53,347 nt of DNA from an uncultured Dorea sp. (GTDB taxonomy: Bacteria > Bacillota > Clostridia > Lachnospirales > Lachnospiraceae): assembly GCA_910584265.1 (NCBI GenBank), contig CAJTZE010000023.1, positions 1-53,347 of the forward strand, read 5' to 3'. Below the pieces are notes generated by a model that was not told the DNA's origin, did no database searches, and saw only the letters and a list, made by a program, of their open reading frames with translations. The first letter of the stretch is position 1. Each line of letters opens with the position of its first letter. Shown here in pieces: positions 1-7,490 of this stretch. A program made the position numbers and the translations under genes.

Positions 1-33
1 AAGTATTGATTTTTCAAAGTGCAAATCCCATTT

Positions 34-411
34 TTAATGTGGGAAGTTTGAGTTATTAAGTATAAGCTGTAGGTGTATCCGGTCGATATCACTTAATTTG
101 ACATTCGCGAGAGCAGAGAAATGCTTCTCTATGATATTGTTATACATAGCCTGCGTGTTGGCACTTTTCTGATGTTTATATACAGTCATCCAGTGCCGTG
201 CATATTCAAGAAACATAATCTCAGTTTTCCGTATGTGCTTCCGGGATTCCACGTCCCGCTTAAATTGTTCGACCATTTTTTCCAGGGCGCCGCTGCTCTT
301 TTTAGTGCGTAAGTTTACACGGTGTTTCGTGCCGTTTGGATTATAGGTGCCGTCCCAGAGCCTGGTTGCATAGTATCCGTCTTTTCCTTTTTTGTATGTT
401 ACCTTTGCCAT
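34..411 (-). pseudogene. Truncated phage/ICE-type tyrosine recombinase (integrase), N-terminal part only
   Basis: The 125-residue product has the Arm-DNA-binding start seen in Tn916/phage-type integrases (a lysine-rich strand followed by a D-G-T-Y-N-P-N-G-T-K-H-R segment) and then the SAM-like core-binding domain (residues about 60-120, with the ANTQAMYNNIIEKHF stretch). It stops just after the core-binding domain, so the catalytic domain with the Arg-His-Arg-Tyr residues is missing. The last residues (NSNFPH) do not resemble the family, so the gene was probably cut by a deletion or an insertion whose end lies in the first about 50 bases. The start has a good ribosome binding site (AGGAGG about 10 bases upstream). 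It should be inactive as a recombinase and marks an old element boundary. Confidence 0.75.
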
Positions 412-503
412 TGCATCATCCTCCTTAAAAATAGGTATAAAAATAACAGCCAGAAAACCTTAATTTTCTTGCGTTGGCTGTCCGAAAATGATACAATATT
501 TTT

Positions 504-569
504 GAAGAAGTGGTATCACCTTCGGGTATATCTAAAGCCGTTCCTGTTGGCGCAGGGGCGGTTTTTTAT
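504..569 (+). ncRNA. Candidate small RNA with its own promoter and terminator
   Basis: A TTGCGT box (469-474) and a TACAAT box (492-497) are spaced 17 bases apart, predicting a start near 504. A hairpin at 538-561 (9 pairs, two of them G-U) followed by six T residues forms a rho-independent terminator ending near 567. The predicted transcript is about 65 bases, has no convincing ORF, and carries a further small hairpin near 508-524 (GAAGTGGT pairing with ACCTTC). It lies between the broken integrase and hicB, on the strand opposite to both. No known RNA family was recognised. It could also be the leftover promoter and terminator of a deleted small gene. Confidence 0.3.
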
Positions 570-623
570 TGTTGACATTTATTTATGCTTTTCGTCGGGT
601 TTATGTGCTTTTTATAATACAGG

Positions 624-1025
624 TTATTTGATCTGAAGCTTTTGCATAAGTGCTTCTTGGAGAACCTGAGAGAAATTAACACCAATGGCAGTTGCTTCTT
701 CATTGAGCCATTCGGGTATGCTGAGTGTCTTTTTTACAGCGCGCGGGTTAGTTCGTTTCTTGTATGCCAACATGTCAAATTCGACAACAACAAGAAAAGA
801 ATCTTTTTCGACCGAAATATTAGTTGGATCAGATGGCTCTGGTAAAGTATCACTCGCGGTTTCCCGTGATGTAAGTGTAAGTCCAAGTGCGTCAACAGCC
901 ATACCGTATGCATCTGCCATATTGTCCCCTTCTGTAAAGCATTCTGGAAAATCTGGAAAAGAAATCCAGAAACCGCCTTCCTCAGCCTTGTGGAAAATAG
1001 CGGGATAAAACAGTAATTTATTCAT
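624..1025 (-). CDS. hicB: HicB family antitoxin
   Basis: The 133-residue protein has the HicB fold. An N-terminal partly degenerate RNase-H-like domain (residues 1 to about 70, with the F-W-I-S-F-P-D-F-P-E-C-F-T-E-G-D signature) is followed by a C-terminal DNA-binding segment (about 95-130, L-S-I-P-E-W-L-N-E-E-A). HicB neutralises the HicA ribonuclease and represses the shared promoter. The gene lies 27 bases downstream of hicA on the same strand, the usual toxin-first order. A good ribosome binding site (AAAGGAGG) precedes the ATG. Location next to a broken integrase suggests it arrived with a mobile element. Confidence 0.88.
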   Translation of the reverse strand: MNKLLFYPAIFHKAEEGGFWISFPDFPECFTEGDNMADAYGMAVDALGLTLTSRETASDTLPEPSDPTNISVEKDSFLVVVEFDMLAYKKRTNPRAVKKTLSIPEWLNEEATAIGVNFSQVLQEALMQKLQIK

Positions 1026-1052
1026 GTGGTTACCTCCTTTTTAGCGGCAGAG

Positions 1053-1241
1053 CTATTTAAGCCCTGCCTGCTTTAATATTGCCTGCTCTAAGCCTTTTTT
1101 CATGGCTCGTGAGTGATAAGGAACAATTACTTGCTTTCCAGTTTTCGCGTTCCTTAGCTTTACGTGGGAACCGTTCTGGCTAATAATCTCGAAATCATTT
1201 TGTTTTAATTTTTTAATGATTTCCTTTGGTGTCATTGGCAT
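1053..1241 (-). CDS. hicA: HicA family mRNA interferase toxin
   Basis: The 62-residue protein has the HicA/YcfA double-stranded-RNA-binding-like fold. It starts with M-T-P-K-E-I-I-K-K-L and contains the G-S-H motif with the catalytic His at residue 26, then the H-V-K-L-R strand and the V-P-Y-H-S segment. HicA toxins cleave mRNA when not bound by HicB. Length is typical of the family. It is the first gene of the hicAB pair and follows a clear promoter with repeated operator-like sites (1273-1324). All family hallmarks are intact, so the toxin is probably active. Confidence 0.88.
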   Translation of the reverse strand: MPMTPKEIIKKLKQNDFEIISQNGSHVKLRNAKTGKQVIVPYHSRAMKKGLEQAILKQAGLK

Positions 1242-1272
1242 CTTTTGTAACTCCGTTCCTTATCATAGGAAT

Positions 1273-1324
1273 ATTATAACACGTATTGTTACGTAAGTCA
1301 ATAATTACACGTAATAATACGTAA
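1273..1324 (-). promoter_or_regulatory. hicAB promoter with two operator-like repeats
   Basis: On the minus strand a TTGACT -35 box (1301-1296) and a TATAAT -10 box (1278-1273) are spaced 17 bases apart. Two copies of an 18-base element, ACACGTAnTnnTACGTAA, lie at 1279-1296 and 1307-1324 (+ strand reading). Each is a near-palindrome. The first fills the promoter spacer and the second sits just upstream of the -35 box, 28 bases away. This is where an autorepressing HicB or HicAB complex would be expected to bind. Binding itself is inferred. Confidence 0.65.
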
Positions 1325-1400
1325 AATGTATATCGGATATACACATGTATGAGCCTAAGCTTTCGGACAAATTTCCAAAAACCACCCTTTTCAGCAAGTT

Positions 1401-1459
1401 CAGTTGTCTTTATATGTAGAAGGGTAAGTTATCCACATACTTATCAACAAAATTCAAAC
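1401..1459 (+). repeat. Direct repeat copy 1 with paired DnaA-box-like 9-mers
   Basis: This segment and 2154-2213 share the same sequence with small changes. Both begin with CAGTTGTC and end with TCAAAC or TCCAAAC. The conserved core holds TTATCCACA (1429-1437), which equals the consensus DnaA box, followed 12 bases later by TTATCAACA (1441-1449). The two copies flank the zinc-ribbon ORF and the frameshifted HTH gene. It may be a remnant of a plasmid or element replication origin, or a regulatory repeat. The intergenic stretch 1325-1559 otherwise shows nothing recognisable. Confidence 0.55.
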
Positions 1460-1559
1460 GTTTCATTTTATAGTCCTTAATATTGATTTAGCGTATCATA
1501 TAAAACATAATTGACAATATAGTTCTTAATTGCGATAAGAGCATAATATCGGTAAATGA

Positions 1560-1871
1560 TTATTGGATTTTTTCAATTTCGCCAGTGTCAATATTAACAT
1601 GATATTCGCTAAGAAGCGTTCCGGAGCATGCTAGTTTTGCATCGTGCTCTTCCTGATCAACGTAGTCATATGTAGTAACATCTAAAAGGTTTCCTATAAC
1701 AGTTATATTGCTTGTGGTATTTAATGTGAAGTTGATAATGATATGGTATTCATTACTATGATTGTTTGTCAATTTGTACTTTTTCCGGCAGTTATCGCAT
1801 AACATATAATTAGAGTCTTGTTTACTTCGCCTTAAATCTTTTCCGCATTTTGGACATTTTTTACCAGTAAT
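1560..1871 (-). CDS. Small zinc-ribbon protein with a non-standard or lost start
   Basis: The ATG-initiated reading begins at 1805 (81 residues), but the same frame is open upstream to an in-frame TGA just above 1871. That extra segment encodes C-P-K-C, which pairs with C-D-N-C about 22 residues later to make a complete zinc ribbon. No ATG, GTG or TTG lies in the extension. The first possible codon is ATT at 1871, with a weak GGGTG upstream. Either an ATT start is used or the true start has been lost. The remainder (residues 40-103) is a beta-rich domain of unknown function. The gene lies inside the element-like region. Confidence 0.4.
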   Translation of the reverse strand: MTGKKCPKCGKDLRRSKQDSNYMLCDNCRKKYKLTNNHSNEYHIIINFTLNTTSNITVIGNLLDVTTYDYVDQEEHDAKLACSGTLLSEYHVNIDTGEIEKIQ

Positions 1872-1905
1872 TCACCCATGTATTTTATTGTACAATGTAT
1901 CTATT

Positions 1906-2102
1906 ATGAAGATACGGCTAAATGAGATAATGAATGAAAGAGACTTATCTTTTCAGGAAGTGGCTTTCATGACCGGAATTTCAAAATCTACAATCCATAG
2001 AATTGCAAATGGTAGGTGTCTCCAACTGCTGATACTTTGGAACTTCTTGCAAAAGGTCTGAAAGTGCGAATTTCAGACCTTTATGAGTCCGATTTTAAAT
2101 AA
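1906..2102 (+). pseudogene. Frameshifted small XRE-type helix-turn-helix regulator
   Basis: The first 36 codons encode a typical Cro/XRE HTH start (M-K-I-R-L-N-E-I-M-N-E-R-D-L-S, then V-A-F-M-T-G-I-S-K-S-T-I-H-R-I-A-N-G). Near 2013-2016 the frame is lost. Shifting by one base restores the expected continuation (V-S-P-T-A-D-T-L-E-L-L-A-K-G-L and I-S-D-L-Y-E) to a TAA at 2100-2102. The total of 197 bases is one short of a whole number of codons, consistent with a single-base deletion. As read, the protein ends after about 50 residues with an incomplete domain. Confidence 0.7.
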
Positions 2103-2153
2103 GTGTCCCATATCTGGGACGATTTATCAATTTCCCGATAGTTTCCCCGATTT

Positions 2154-2213
2154 CAGTTGTCTTAATAATAGATGGAAAAGTTATCCACATACTTATCAAC
2201 AAAAAATCCAAAC
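2154..2213 (+). repeat. Direct repeat copy 2 with paired DnaA-box-like 9-mers
   Basis: This is the second copy of the repeat at 1401-1459, in the same orientation. TTATCCACA is at 2181-2189 and TTATCAACA at 2193-2201, with the same 12-base register as in copy 1. The flanks are less conserved than this core, which suggests selection on the paired 9-mers rather than a very recent duplication. Just upstream, GTCCCATATCTGGGAC (2105-2120) is a perfect short inverted repeat. Confidence 0.55.
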
Positions 2214-2314
2214 ATACGTTTGTGAAATTCCCTTTAAATTATTGCTAATATGTAGCAATATAAATTCAAGGAATTCGCGAACGTGTATTCGGTGGCTGGA
2301 CGGAGGTAATACTT

Positions 2315-2437
2315 ATGAGTAATGAAAAGTACAAAAAATACATAATTGAGATGGTTCAGAAGATTGATAATAATAAGCATCTTGAACGCATATATAATTA
2401 TGTACATAAGTTATTTATTAGAAGGACAGGTGAATAA
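2315..2437 (+). CDS. Small conserved-type helical protein, 40 residues
   Basis: An ATG preceded by a strong CGGAGG site (2301-2306) opens a 40-codon frame. The product is mostly helical (M-S-N-E-K-Y-K-K-Y-I-I-E-M-V, then H-L-E-R-I-Y-N-Y-V-H-K-L-F) and ends in R-R-T-G-E. Very similar short ORFs are common next to XRE regulators in Clostridia, and here an XRE gene lies convergently just downstream. The function is unknown. Confidence 0.5.
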   Translation: MSNEKYKKYIIEMVQKIDNNKHLERIYNYVHKLFIRRTGE

Positions 2438-2447
2438 CCTGTTTTTT

Positions 2448-2798
2448 CTATGTAAAAATACATTTTAGATAATCCTTTAATATTTGTAGATGTTCGGAAT
2501 CCAGTTCTAAATATTTTTGAATAATCTTTTTATCTATTTCATCAAGATTATAGTCTTCAGCAATCTCATCGACTACATTTTCAGGAGTTCCGGTAAAAAT
2601 AGGGAGCTGTCCTTCAGTGAGCCAATAATAATTTACACGAAATATACGACAAATGGAAAGAATTATTGATTCTGGAAGTTTTCTATTACCACTTTCATAC
2701 CGGGAAATAGCAGCGCTTGTTATACCTAGTTTATTTCCAAATTCTTTTTGGCTTAAATCTAACTCTTGAGTTCTTAATTGTAAAAGCCGTTCATTCAT
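2448..2798 (-). CDS. XRE family transcriptional regulator
   Basis: The 116-residue protein has an N-terminal Cro/C1-type HTH (residues about 2-58, with L-D-L-S-Q-K-E-F-G-N-K-L-G-I-T-S-A-A-I-S-R-Y-E-S-G). An acidic helical C-terminal region of about 55 residues resembles those of phage and ICE repressors. I chose the ATG at 2798 because AAAGGTGG lies about 11 bases upstream. Two GTG codons at 2813 and 2810 would overlap that site. It probably regulates genes of the resident or former mobile element. The target is not visible here. Confidence 0.75.
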   Translation of the reverse strand: MNERLLQLRTQELDLSQKEFGNKLGITSAAISRYESGNRKLPESIILSICRIFRVNYYWLTEGQLPIFTGTPENVVDEIAEDYNLDEIDKKIIQKYLELDSEHLQILKDYLKCIFT

Positions 2799-3035
2799 AT
2801 ATATTTTCACCACCTTTGTAATTGAATAATACTATACAAGATTACCATTGTCGATAAAAAGAGCAAAAAGATATTGATAGAAACGACATTGGTATATACA
2901 ATATTTGTTTTCAAGATTCTCAGGGTGTTTTTTTGTGCTGTTATGCATTGGAGGGAAATGCCAGCGTCAGATTTTGCAGGTTTCAAAAAAATTTGTTATT
3001 GATGAGACAAAAAGCTTTTGCGTTGTTATATATGA

Positions 3036-3146
3036 GTACTCAAAAGGGGCGGCTATGCTTTCAATGGACTGATGCCGGTCTGCAAGATCCGGGATGGTGA
3101 GTACTATGTATGTACATTTAGTGATGCGGGTATGTCTTTATGGTAG
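3036..3146 (+). pseudogene. Fragment resembling a cell-wall-binding repeat
   Basis: Between the XRE gene and the next ORF lie about 370 bases without an intact gene. One open stretch ends at the TAG at 3144-3146 and reads G-Y-A-F-N-G-L-M-P-V, then I-R-D-G-E-Y-Y-V, then F-S-D-A-G-M. This resembles the G-k-Y-Y-f-n-d-n-G-m pattern of choline- or cell-wall-binding repeats. There is no start codon with a ribosome binding site and the frame closes with TGA just upstream. It is probably a relic of a surface protein. The assignment is weak. Confidence 0.25.
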
Positions 3147-3187
3147 ATTAGCAATGATGATGAAAAGATGAAGCAGGGAGGAAAACT

Positions 3188-3469
3188 ATGAAAAAGAAGA
3201 TTTGTTTATTAACTACGATTAGTATGCTTGCGGTGACGATATATCTGGCGTTTTATAGATGCGGCCGGCAGTCCTCCGGCGGTTCCGCCTCAGAAAGGAT
3301 AGGAGAGCACATGAAATTCGGAACATATCAGGGAGAAGAGATCGAGTGGCGCGTGATCGATGTTGACGATGAAAATGGAAGGGTGCTGATGCTCAGCGAA
3401 TATGGACTGAATGTAAAACCATATCACAATGAAATATTTTTAGCAGAGGCTGTGGTTCGTGGAAAGTGA
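3188..3469 (+). pseudogene. Truncated DUF6273-type secreted protein
   Basis: The ORF has a good ribosome binding site (AGGGAGG) and an N-terminal signal or membrane segment (K-K-K-I-C-L-L-T-T-I-S-M-L-A-V). It then shows the start of a DUF6273-like domain (M-K-F-G-T-Y-Q-G-E-E-I-E-W-R-V-I-D-V-D, then R-V-L-M-L-S-E-Y-G-L-N-V-K-P-Y). Family members continue with a W-E-T-C-x-L-R-x-W-L-N segment, but this one ends at residue 93 with unrelated sequence. No continuation was found in other frames up to 3655. Translation of a shortened, non-functional product is possible. Confidence 0.6.
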
Positions 3470-3655
3470 ACGGCAGCTTCTGTTTGTTTAGAGCTGTCTT
3501 TGCATAACAGTTTTTGTCAGCCGGCAGGCTTTTGATATAGATAAGTGCAGGATCAGTATTCTTGACTATATATGGGATAACCGATATAATGACAGATAAG
3601 GTTTCTGTACTTGGAGCTGATAATCTGCCGCAGGCAGTATGGAGTGGGTGTACGA

Positions 3656-5521
3656 ATGAAAATGAAGAGTCATAATTCTGAAACACAGAACGGTTATATA
3701 AAGGGCATTGACGGCCTGCGGGCTGCTGCTGTCCTGATGGTATCTGCATATCATCTGAAACTGCCCTTTGCGAAGTGCGGACTGCTCGGAGTTACGGTGT
3801 TTTTTGTGATATCAGGTTTCCTGATCACGCGTATTCTCATATCGGAGATAGAGAATACGAGTACGGTCAACCTGAAGAATTTCTGGATCAGGCGTGTCAG
3901 GAGGCTTCTGCCGGCGGTTCTGACGATGGTGGCAGCGTTGATTTTTGCAACGGCGGCATGTAACAGAGTGCTGTTTACAAAAGCATGTCAGGATTTGACA
4001 TCTGCGGTTTTCTGCTATAATAACTGGCACCAGATATATAATCAGGTTTCTTATTTTGAAAATGCCGGTGCGCCGTCACCGCTTACTCACTGCTGGTCTC
4101 TGGCAATAGAGGCGCAGTTTTACTTAGTATATCCGTTAATACTTCTGGTTCTTGCACGGTTTCGGAACAGAAAAAGGCTGTCTGCCGGTGTGACGGCCGC
4201 CCTTGCTCTTATTTCACTCGGTCTTATGTGGATGCTTTTTAATCCGGCGGAGGATCCCAGCAGAGTGTACTACGGAACGGATACAAGAGCGTTTTCCCTG
4301 TTATTCGGAAGCTGTCTGGCGATGGCGGAGGAGTATGCCGGGATAGGGAAGCGGATCCCGGGCATCCTGCGGGATATTGCAGGCGTGGCGGCGTTTATAG
4401 GGCTTATATTCATGATGGTCCGGATTGACGGCTACAGCAGCTTTCTATATAGAGGCGGACAGGGACTTGCATCCCTTCTGGCGGTTCTGGTGATTTTGGC
4501 GCTGTTAAATGAGGACAGCGTGTTAAACAAAGTGCTGGGTTTGTATCCGCTCAGATGGATCGGCGAACGTTCCTATGGGATATATTTATGGCATTATCCA
4601 ATCATATTGCTGACCAGCGGCGTAAAAAAGCCGGTCTGGTGGATGATACTGATTGATGTTCTGCTGACAGGCATTCTGTCTGGTCTGTCTTATTATTTTA
4701 TTGAAACACCGGTACGGCGCGGGGCGATTGGGCGGAATATCGAGATAATGAAAAGTCATCCGGAGACAAGGCGGGAGCGGAGAAAACATCAGAGGATAGT
4801 GCAGAGAAATATCAGGGTGGGAGCTGGTGTACTGACGGTTGGAATCGGCGTGGCGCTGTGTGCGGCATTTGTACCGCGTGATACAGCCCTTGATCATATT
4901 GATGCTATGGAGAAGCATGCGGAGGATGTGGATAAGCTTACCAGCCAGAAGGCTGCTGAGCAGAAGGACAAGAAAGGTTCCGGGTCAGAAGATGATGCAC
5001 AGGGCGGCAGAAAGGCTATGTCGGAGGAAGAACTGCTGGCCAGTCTGAATCTCCTGTTGATTGGGGATTCTATAGCGCTGGATGTTACAGAGTATTATTA
5101 TGAGACATTTCCAAACAGTATCAGCGATACAGCGATAGGAAGATATACCATGGAGGGTATTGAGATATATGATTCCTACGTTCAGGAAAATGGATGGGAC
5201 GGCGACGGCGTCATCTTTGCGCTGGGCTCTAACGGACCGCTCTATGAAGCGCTCCCTGCATTAAGGGAGAGAATGGGGCCGGATAAAGCATTATTTGTCG
5301 TTACGGCGAAGGCGCCGGGTACGGAGTGGGAAGCATCGAATAATGAAGAGATATGCGCATTTGCAGAGACGACAGAGAATACCTATCTGATAGACTGGTA
5401 TCAGGCCAGCGGGGAGCATGATGAATGGTTTGACGAGGACGACACACATCTGCTGCCGGAAGGAGCCAAAGCATACAGGGAGTGTATAAAAGAGGCGGTT
5501 TTAAAGGTGTTTAAAAATTAG
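3656..5521 (+). CDS. OatA-like membrane acyltransferase with C-terminal SGNH domain
   Basis: The protein is about 621 residues. Residues about 10-360 form an acyltransferase-3 (OafA/OatA) domain with some ten membrane segments and the motifs G-I-D-G-L-R-A, S-A-Y-H-L, V-F-F-V-I-S-G-F-L and Y-G-I-Y-L-W-H-Y-P. After one further membrane helix (near 395-415) and a charged linker comes an extracellular SGNH hydrolase domain with G-D-S-I-A (Ser 472), G-S-N-G and D-D-T-H-L (His 598). Such proteins move acetyl groups across the membrane onto peptidoglycan or surface polysaccharide. The ATG at 3656 follows GGAGTGGG; an upstream ATG at 3611 lacks a clear site. It precedes a run of zinc-ribbon and GH25 genes that may act on the same wall. 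Confidence 0.85.
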   Translation: MKMKSHNSETQNGYIKGIDGLRAAAVLMVSAYHLKLPFAKCGLLGVTVFFVISGFLITRILISEIENTSTVNLKNFWIRRVRRLLPAVLTMVAALIFATAACNRVLFTKACQDLTSAVFCYNNWHQIYNQVSYFENAGAPSPLTHCWSLAIEAQFYLVYPLILLVLARFRNRKRLSAGVTAALALISLGLMWMLFNPAEDPSRVYYGTDTRAFSLLFGSCLAMAEEYAGIGKRIPGILRDIAGVAAFIGLIFMMVRIDGYSSFLYRGGQGLASLLAVLVILALLNEDSVLNKVLGLYPLRWIGERSYGIYLWHYPIILLTSGVKKPVWWMILIDVLLTGILSGLSYYFIETPVRRGAIGRNIEIMKSHPETRRERRKHQRIVQRNIRVGAGVLTVGIGVALCAAFVPRDTALDHIDAMEKHAEDVDKLTSQKAAEQKDKKGSGSEDDAQGGRKAMSEEELLASLNLLLIGDSIALDVTEYYYETFPNSISDTAIGRYTMEGIEIYDSYVQENGWDGDGVIFALGSNGPLYEALPALRERMGPDKALFVVTAKAPGTEWEASNNEEICAFAETTENTYLIDWYQASGEHDEWFDEDDTHLLPEGAKAYRECIKEAVLKVFKN

Positions 5522-5627
5522 ATATGGGATGTAAAAGAAGCAATCTTTAGGGTGGCTTTAGCTTGCTTTGTAAGCCGTACTAAATTAATATTATCATATA
5601 CATACGAAAAAGAGGAGGATACAGAAG

Positions 5628-6122
5628 ATGATATGTAGTAACTGTGGAAAAGAAAATAAAGGAAACGCCAGGTTTTGTTCAGGATGCGGAAGACCGATGG
5701 AAAGTATGCCGCAGAAGGAGAATGAACTGATATTTCAGGATAATGAAGGAAGATCAAGCGGCGGAGAAGTGGAACGCACGATGAATATACAGAGTAATTT
5801 GGATAGCAGTGCGGGGAAGGAGCCGGTTTCCATGGGCTGGATAGCATTCAGCAAAGTGTGTATGGCTGTGGAGTGTATGGCATTTACTGCGACAGGGATT
5901 GTTGTCGGTGATGTATTGACGAATTCCGGAGAAGGGGTTTTCTTGTTTGTGTTTGGATTAATAGGGTTTGGAATATCATTGATTTGGATACTGTGGCAGG
6001 CGTTGATTACAGCGATCTGTCAGAACCTTTATATTAATGTGATAAATACGAATATTTTAATCAAAAAGGTTCAGGTATTATCAGAACAGATAGAGCGGCA
6101 AAATGAAATATTAGAAAAATAA
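5628..6122 (+). CDS. Zinc-ribbon membrane protein
   Basis: The 164-residue protein begins with a compact zinc ribbon (C3, C6, C17, C20; M-I-C-S-N-C-G-K-E-N-K-G-N-A-R-F-C-S-G-C-G). It is followed by a polar linker and two hydrophobic segments (about residues 72-92 and 100-130), then a helical tail. AGGAGG precedes the ATG. Its zinc ribbon is of the same kind as those opening the genes at 6168 and 8418. The function is unknown. Cytoplasmic zinc ribbons on membrane proteins often mediate protein contacts. Confidence 0.7.
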   Translation: MICSNCGKENKGNARFCSGCGRPMESMPQKENELIFQDNEGRSSGGEVERTMNIQSNLDSSAGKEPVSMGWIAFSKVCMAVECMAFTATGIVVGDVLTNSGEGVFLFVFGLIGFGISLIWILWQALITAICQNLYINVINTNILIKKVQVLSEQIERQNEILEK

Positions 6123-6167
6123 GTAATGATAGATTGGGGCTGATTCCGAGTGGAAGTGAAAAAGAGG

Positions 6168-7475
6168 ATGTATTGTGAGAAATGCGGGAATAAACTGGAG
6201 GAGGACGCGAAGTTCTGTAATTTATGCGGAACCCCGGTCCCTTTAGAAGAGGATGTGTTCCGGGGAAAAGAAGCAGCCAGAAACAATATGGGCGGAAGCA
6301 GTAAAAAGACTGTTGCGGCGGTAGGTGCAGTGTTGATTGCGGCCGGGATCGTATTCGGCGTTATGAGAGGCCGGAAAGCGGAGGAAAGGGAAATACAGAG
6401 TGCGGCACAGGCAGAAGAGCAGAAGCCTGCCGGGGATGTCAAAAAGGCAGGGGAGAGGCCGAAGGAACCGGCAGACGAAAAGGAACAGGAGCCGGAAGCA
6501 GAGGTTAAAGATTACGATGTGGATTACAGGGAAACATACAAAGAAATTGTGAGACAGGAGGAGGCCGGTGAACTGGGTGCCGACTACTGGGCTCTCCATG
6601 ATATGGATGGAGACGGAATGCCGGAGCTGTTTGTGCTGGAAGGCCGCTCTGTTGGGACGAATCGATGGGTTGTATATACGTATGATATAGAAAAGGGAAC
6701 ATCCTGTTTTCTTGGCGAAGCCGCTACAGGTTCTTCCGTGCTGTATGAACCGGAGACCCGGGAGGCAGGAATTGTGGCAGTAAAAGGGTATATGGGAGCT
6801 GAGTCTGTATATTCTGTGAAAAAGGCTGGAAGAGACGGCTTAAATGTGACGATGGTTTCACAGACAGATAACGTGCCGGGAGATTATTATTCGACACCCT
6901 ATCCCTTGCAGCTGCATGAAGTAAAAGATATAGATGGGCTGGGCGGATATATTTTGGGAGAAACTATTGCGGAGAGTACGGGGCTCAGAACTCCGGAGGG
7001 CCGGGAAGTTTTTAAGATTCCAGGAGACGCCTATGCCACGTCTGTATTACAGGAGCCGGATAGGAAGCATAGTACAGAACATCTTTCTGACCTGAACCCG
7101 GCTACTGTCTGGGCGGAGGGGGCAGTGGGAACAGGGGAAGGAGAAGCGGTTGTCATAGACACGCTGCTCCCCTTCAAAGCAGACGGATTGGCGGTTCTTC
7201 CGGGATATTGCAGAGATCAGGCAGTATATGAGAAGAACGGCAAGCCGGGCAAGATCACTGTCAAGTGCGGGGATACTGTTATCAGCAGAGAGATAGAATT
7301 CTTTAAACCGGATTTTAGCGATCCATTGAAAAGCATGATATATATAGAATTTGACGAACCGGTATATACAGATAGATTTACAGTTACCATTAGCCGCGCT
7401 ATGGGCGGGACGCAGTATGAGGATATGTGTATCGCTGAACTGTTTCCATATTCGTATACAGCAGAGTATAATTAA
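6168..7475 (+). CDS. Zinc-ribbon, single-pass protein with EF-hand-like motif and C-terminal glycan-binding-like domain
   Basis: From the ATG at 6168 the protein is 435 residues and opens M-Y-C-E-K-C-G like the gene at 8418, so I prefer it over the GTG at 6150. Neither start has an ideal ribosome binding site. Order: zinc ribbon (Cys pairs near 3/6 and 17/20), transmembrane helix (about 44-63), acidic linker, then a D-M-D-G-D-G-M-P-E-L calcium-binding-like loop (about 143-152). The C-terminal third carries N-P-A-T-V-W-A-E-G and G-Y-C-R-D, as in NADase-type glycan-binding domains. It is probably exposed at the cell surface and binds wall or sugar ligands. Confidence 0.7.
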   Translation: MYCEKCGNKLEEDAKFCNLCGTPVPLEEDVFRGKEAARNNMGGSSKKTVAAVGAVLIAAGIVFGVMRGRKAEEREIQSAAQAEEQKPAGDVKKAGERPKEPADEKEQEPEAEVKDYDVDYRETYKEIVRQEEAGELGADYWALHDMDGDGMPELFVLEGRSVGTNRWVVYTYDIEKGTSCFLGEAATGSSVLYEPETREAGIVAVKGYMGAESVYSVKKAGRDGLNVTMVSQTDNVPGDYYSTPYPLQLHEVKDIDGLGGYILGETIAESTGLRTPEGREVFKIPGDAYATSVLQEPDRKHSTEHLSDLNPATVWAEGAVGTGEGEAVVIDTLLPFKADGLAVLPGYCRDQAVYEKNGKPGKITVKCGDTVISREIEFFKPDFSDPLKSMIYIEFDEPVYTDRFTVTISRAMGGTQYEDMCIAELFPYSYTAEYN

Positions 7476-7490
7476 TAGAAGGGAAAAAGA

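Noticed and set aside
3393..3754. Two overlapping minus-strand ORFs (118 and 62 codons)
   Set aside because: They are antisense to the start of the acyltransferase gene and the preceding relic, have no ribosome binding site and show no recognisable family.
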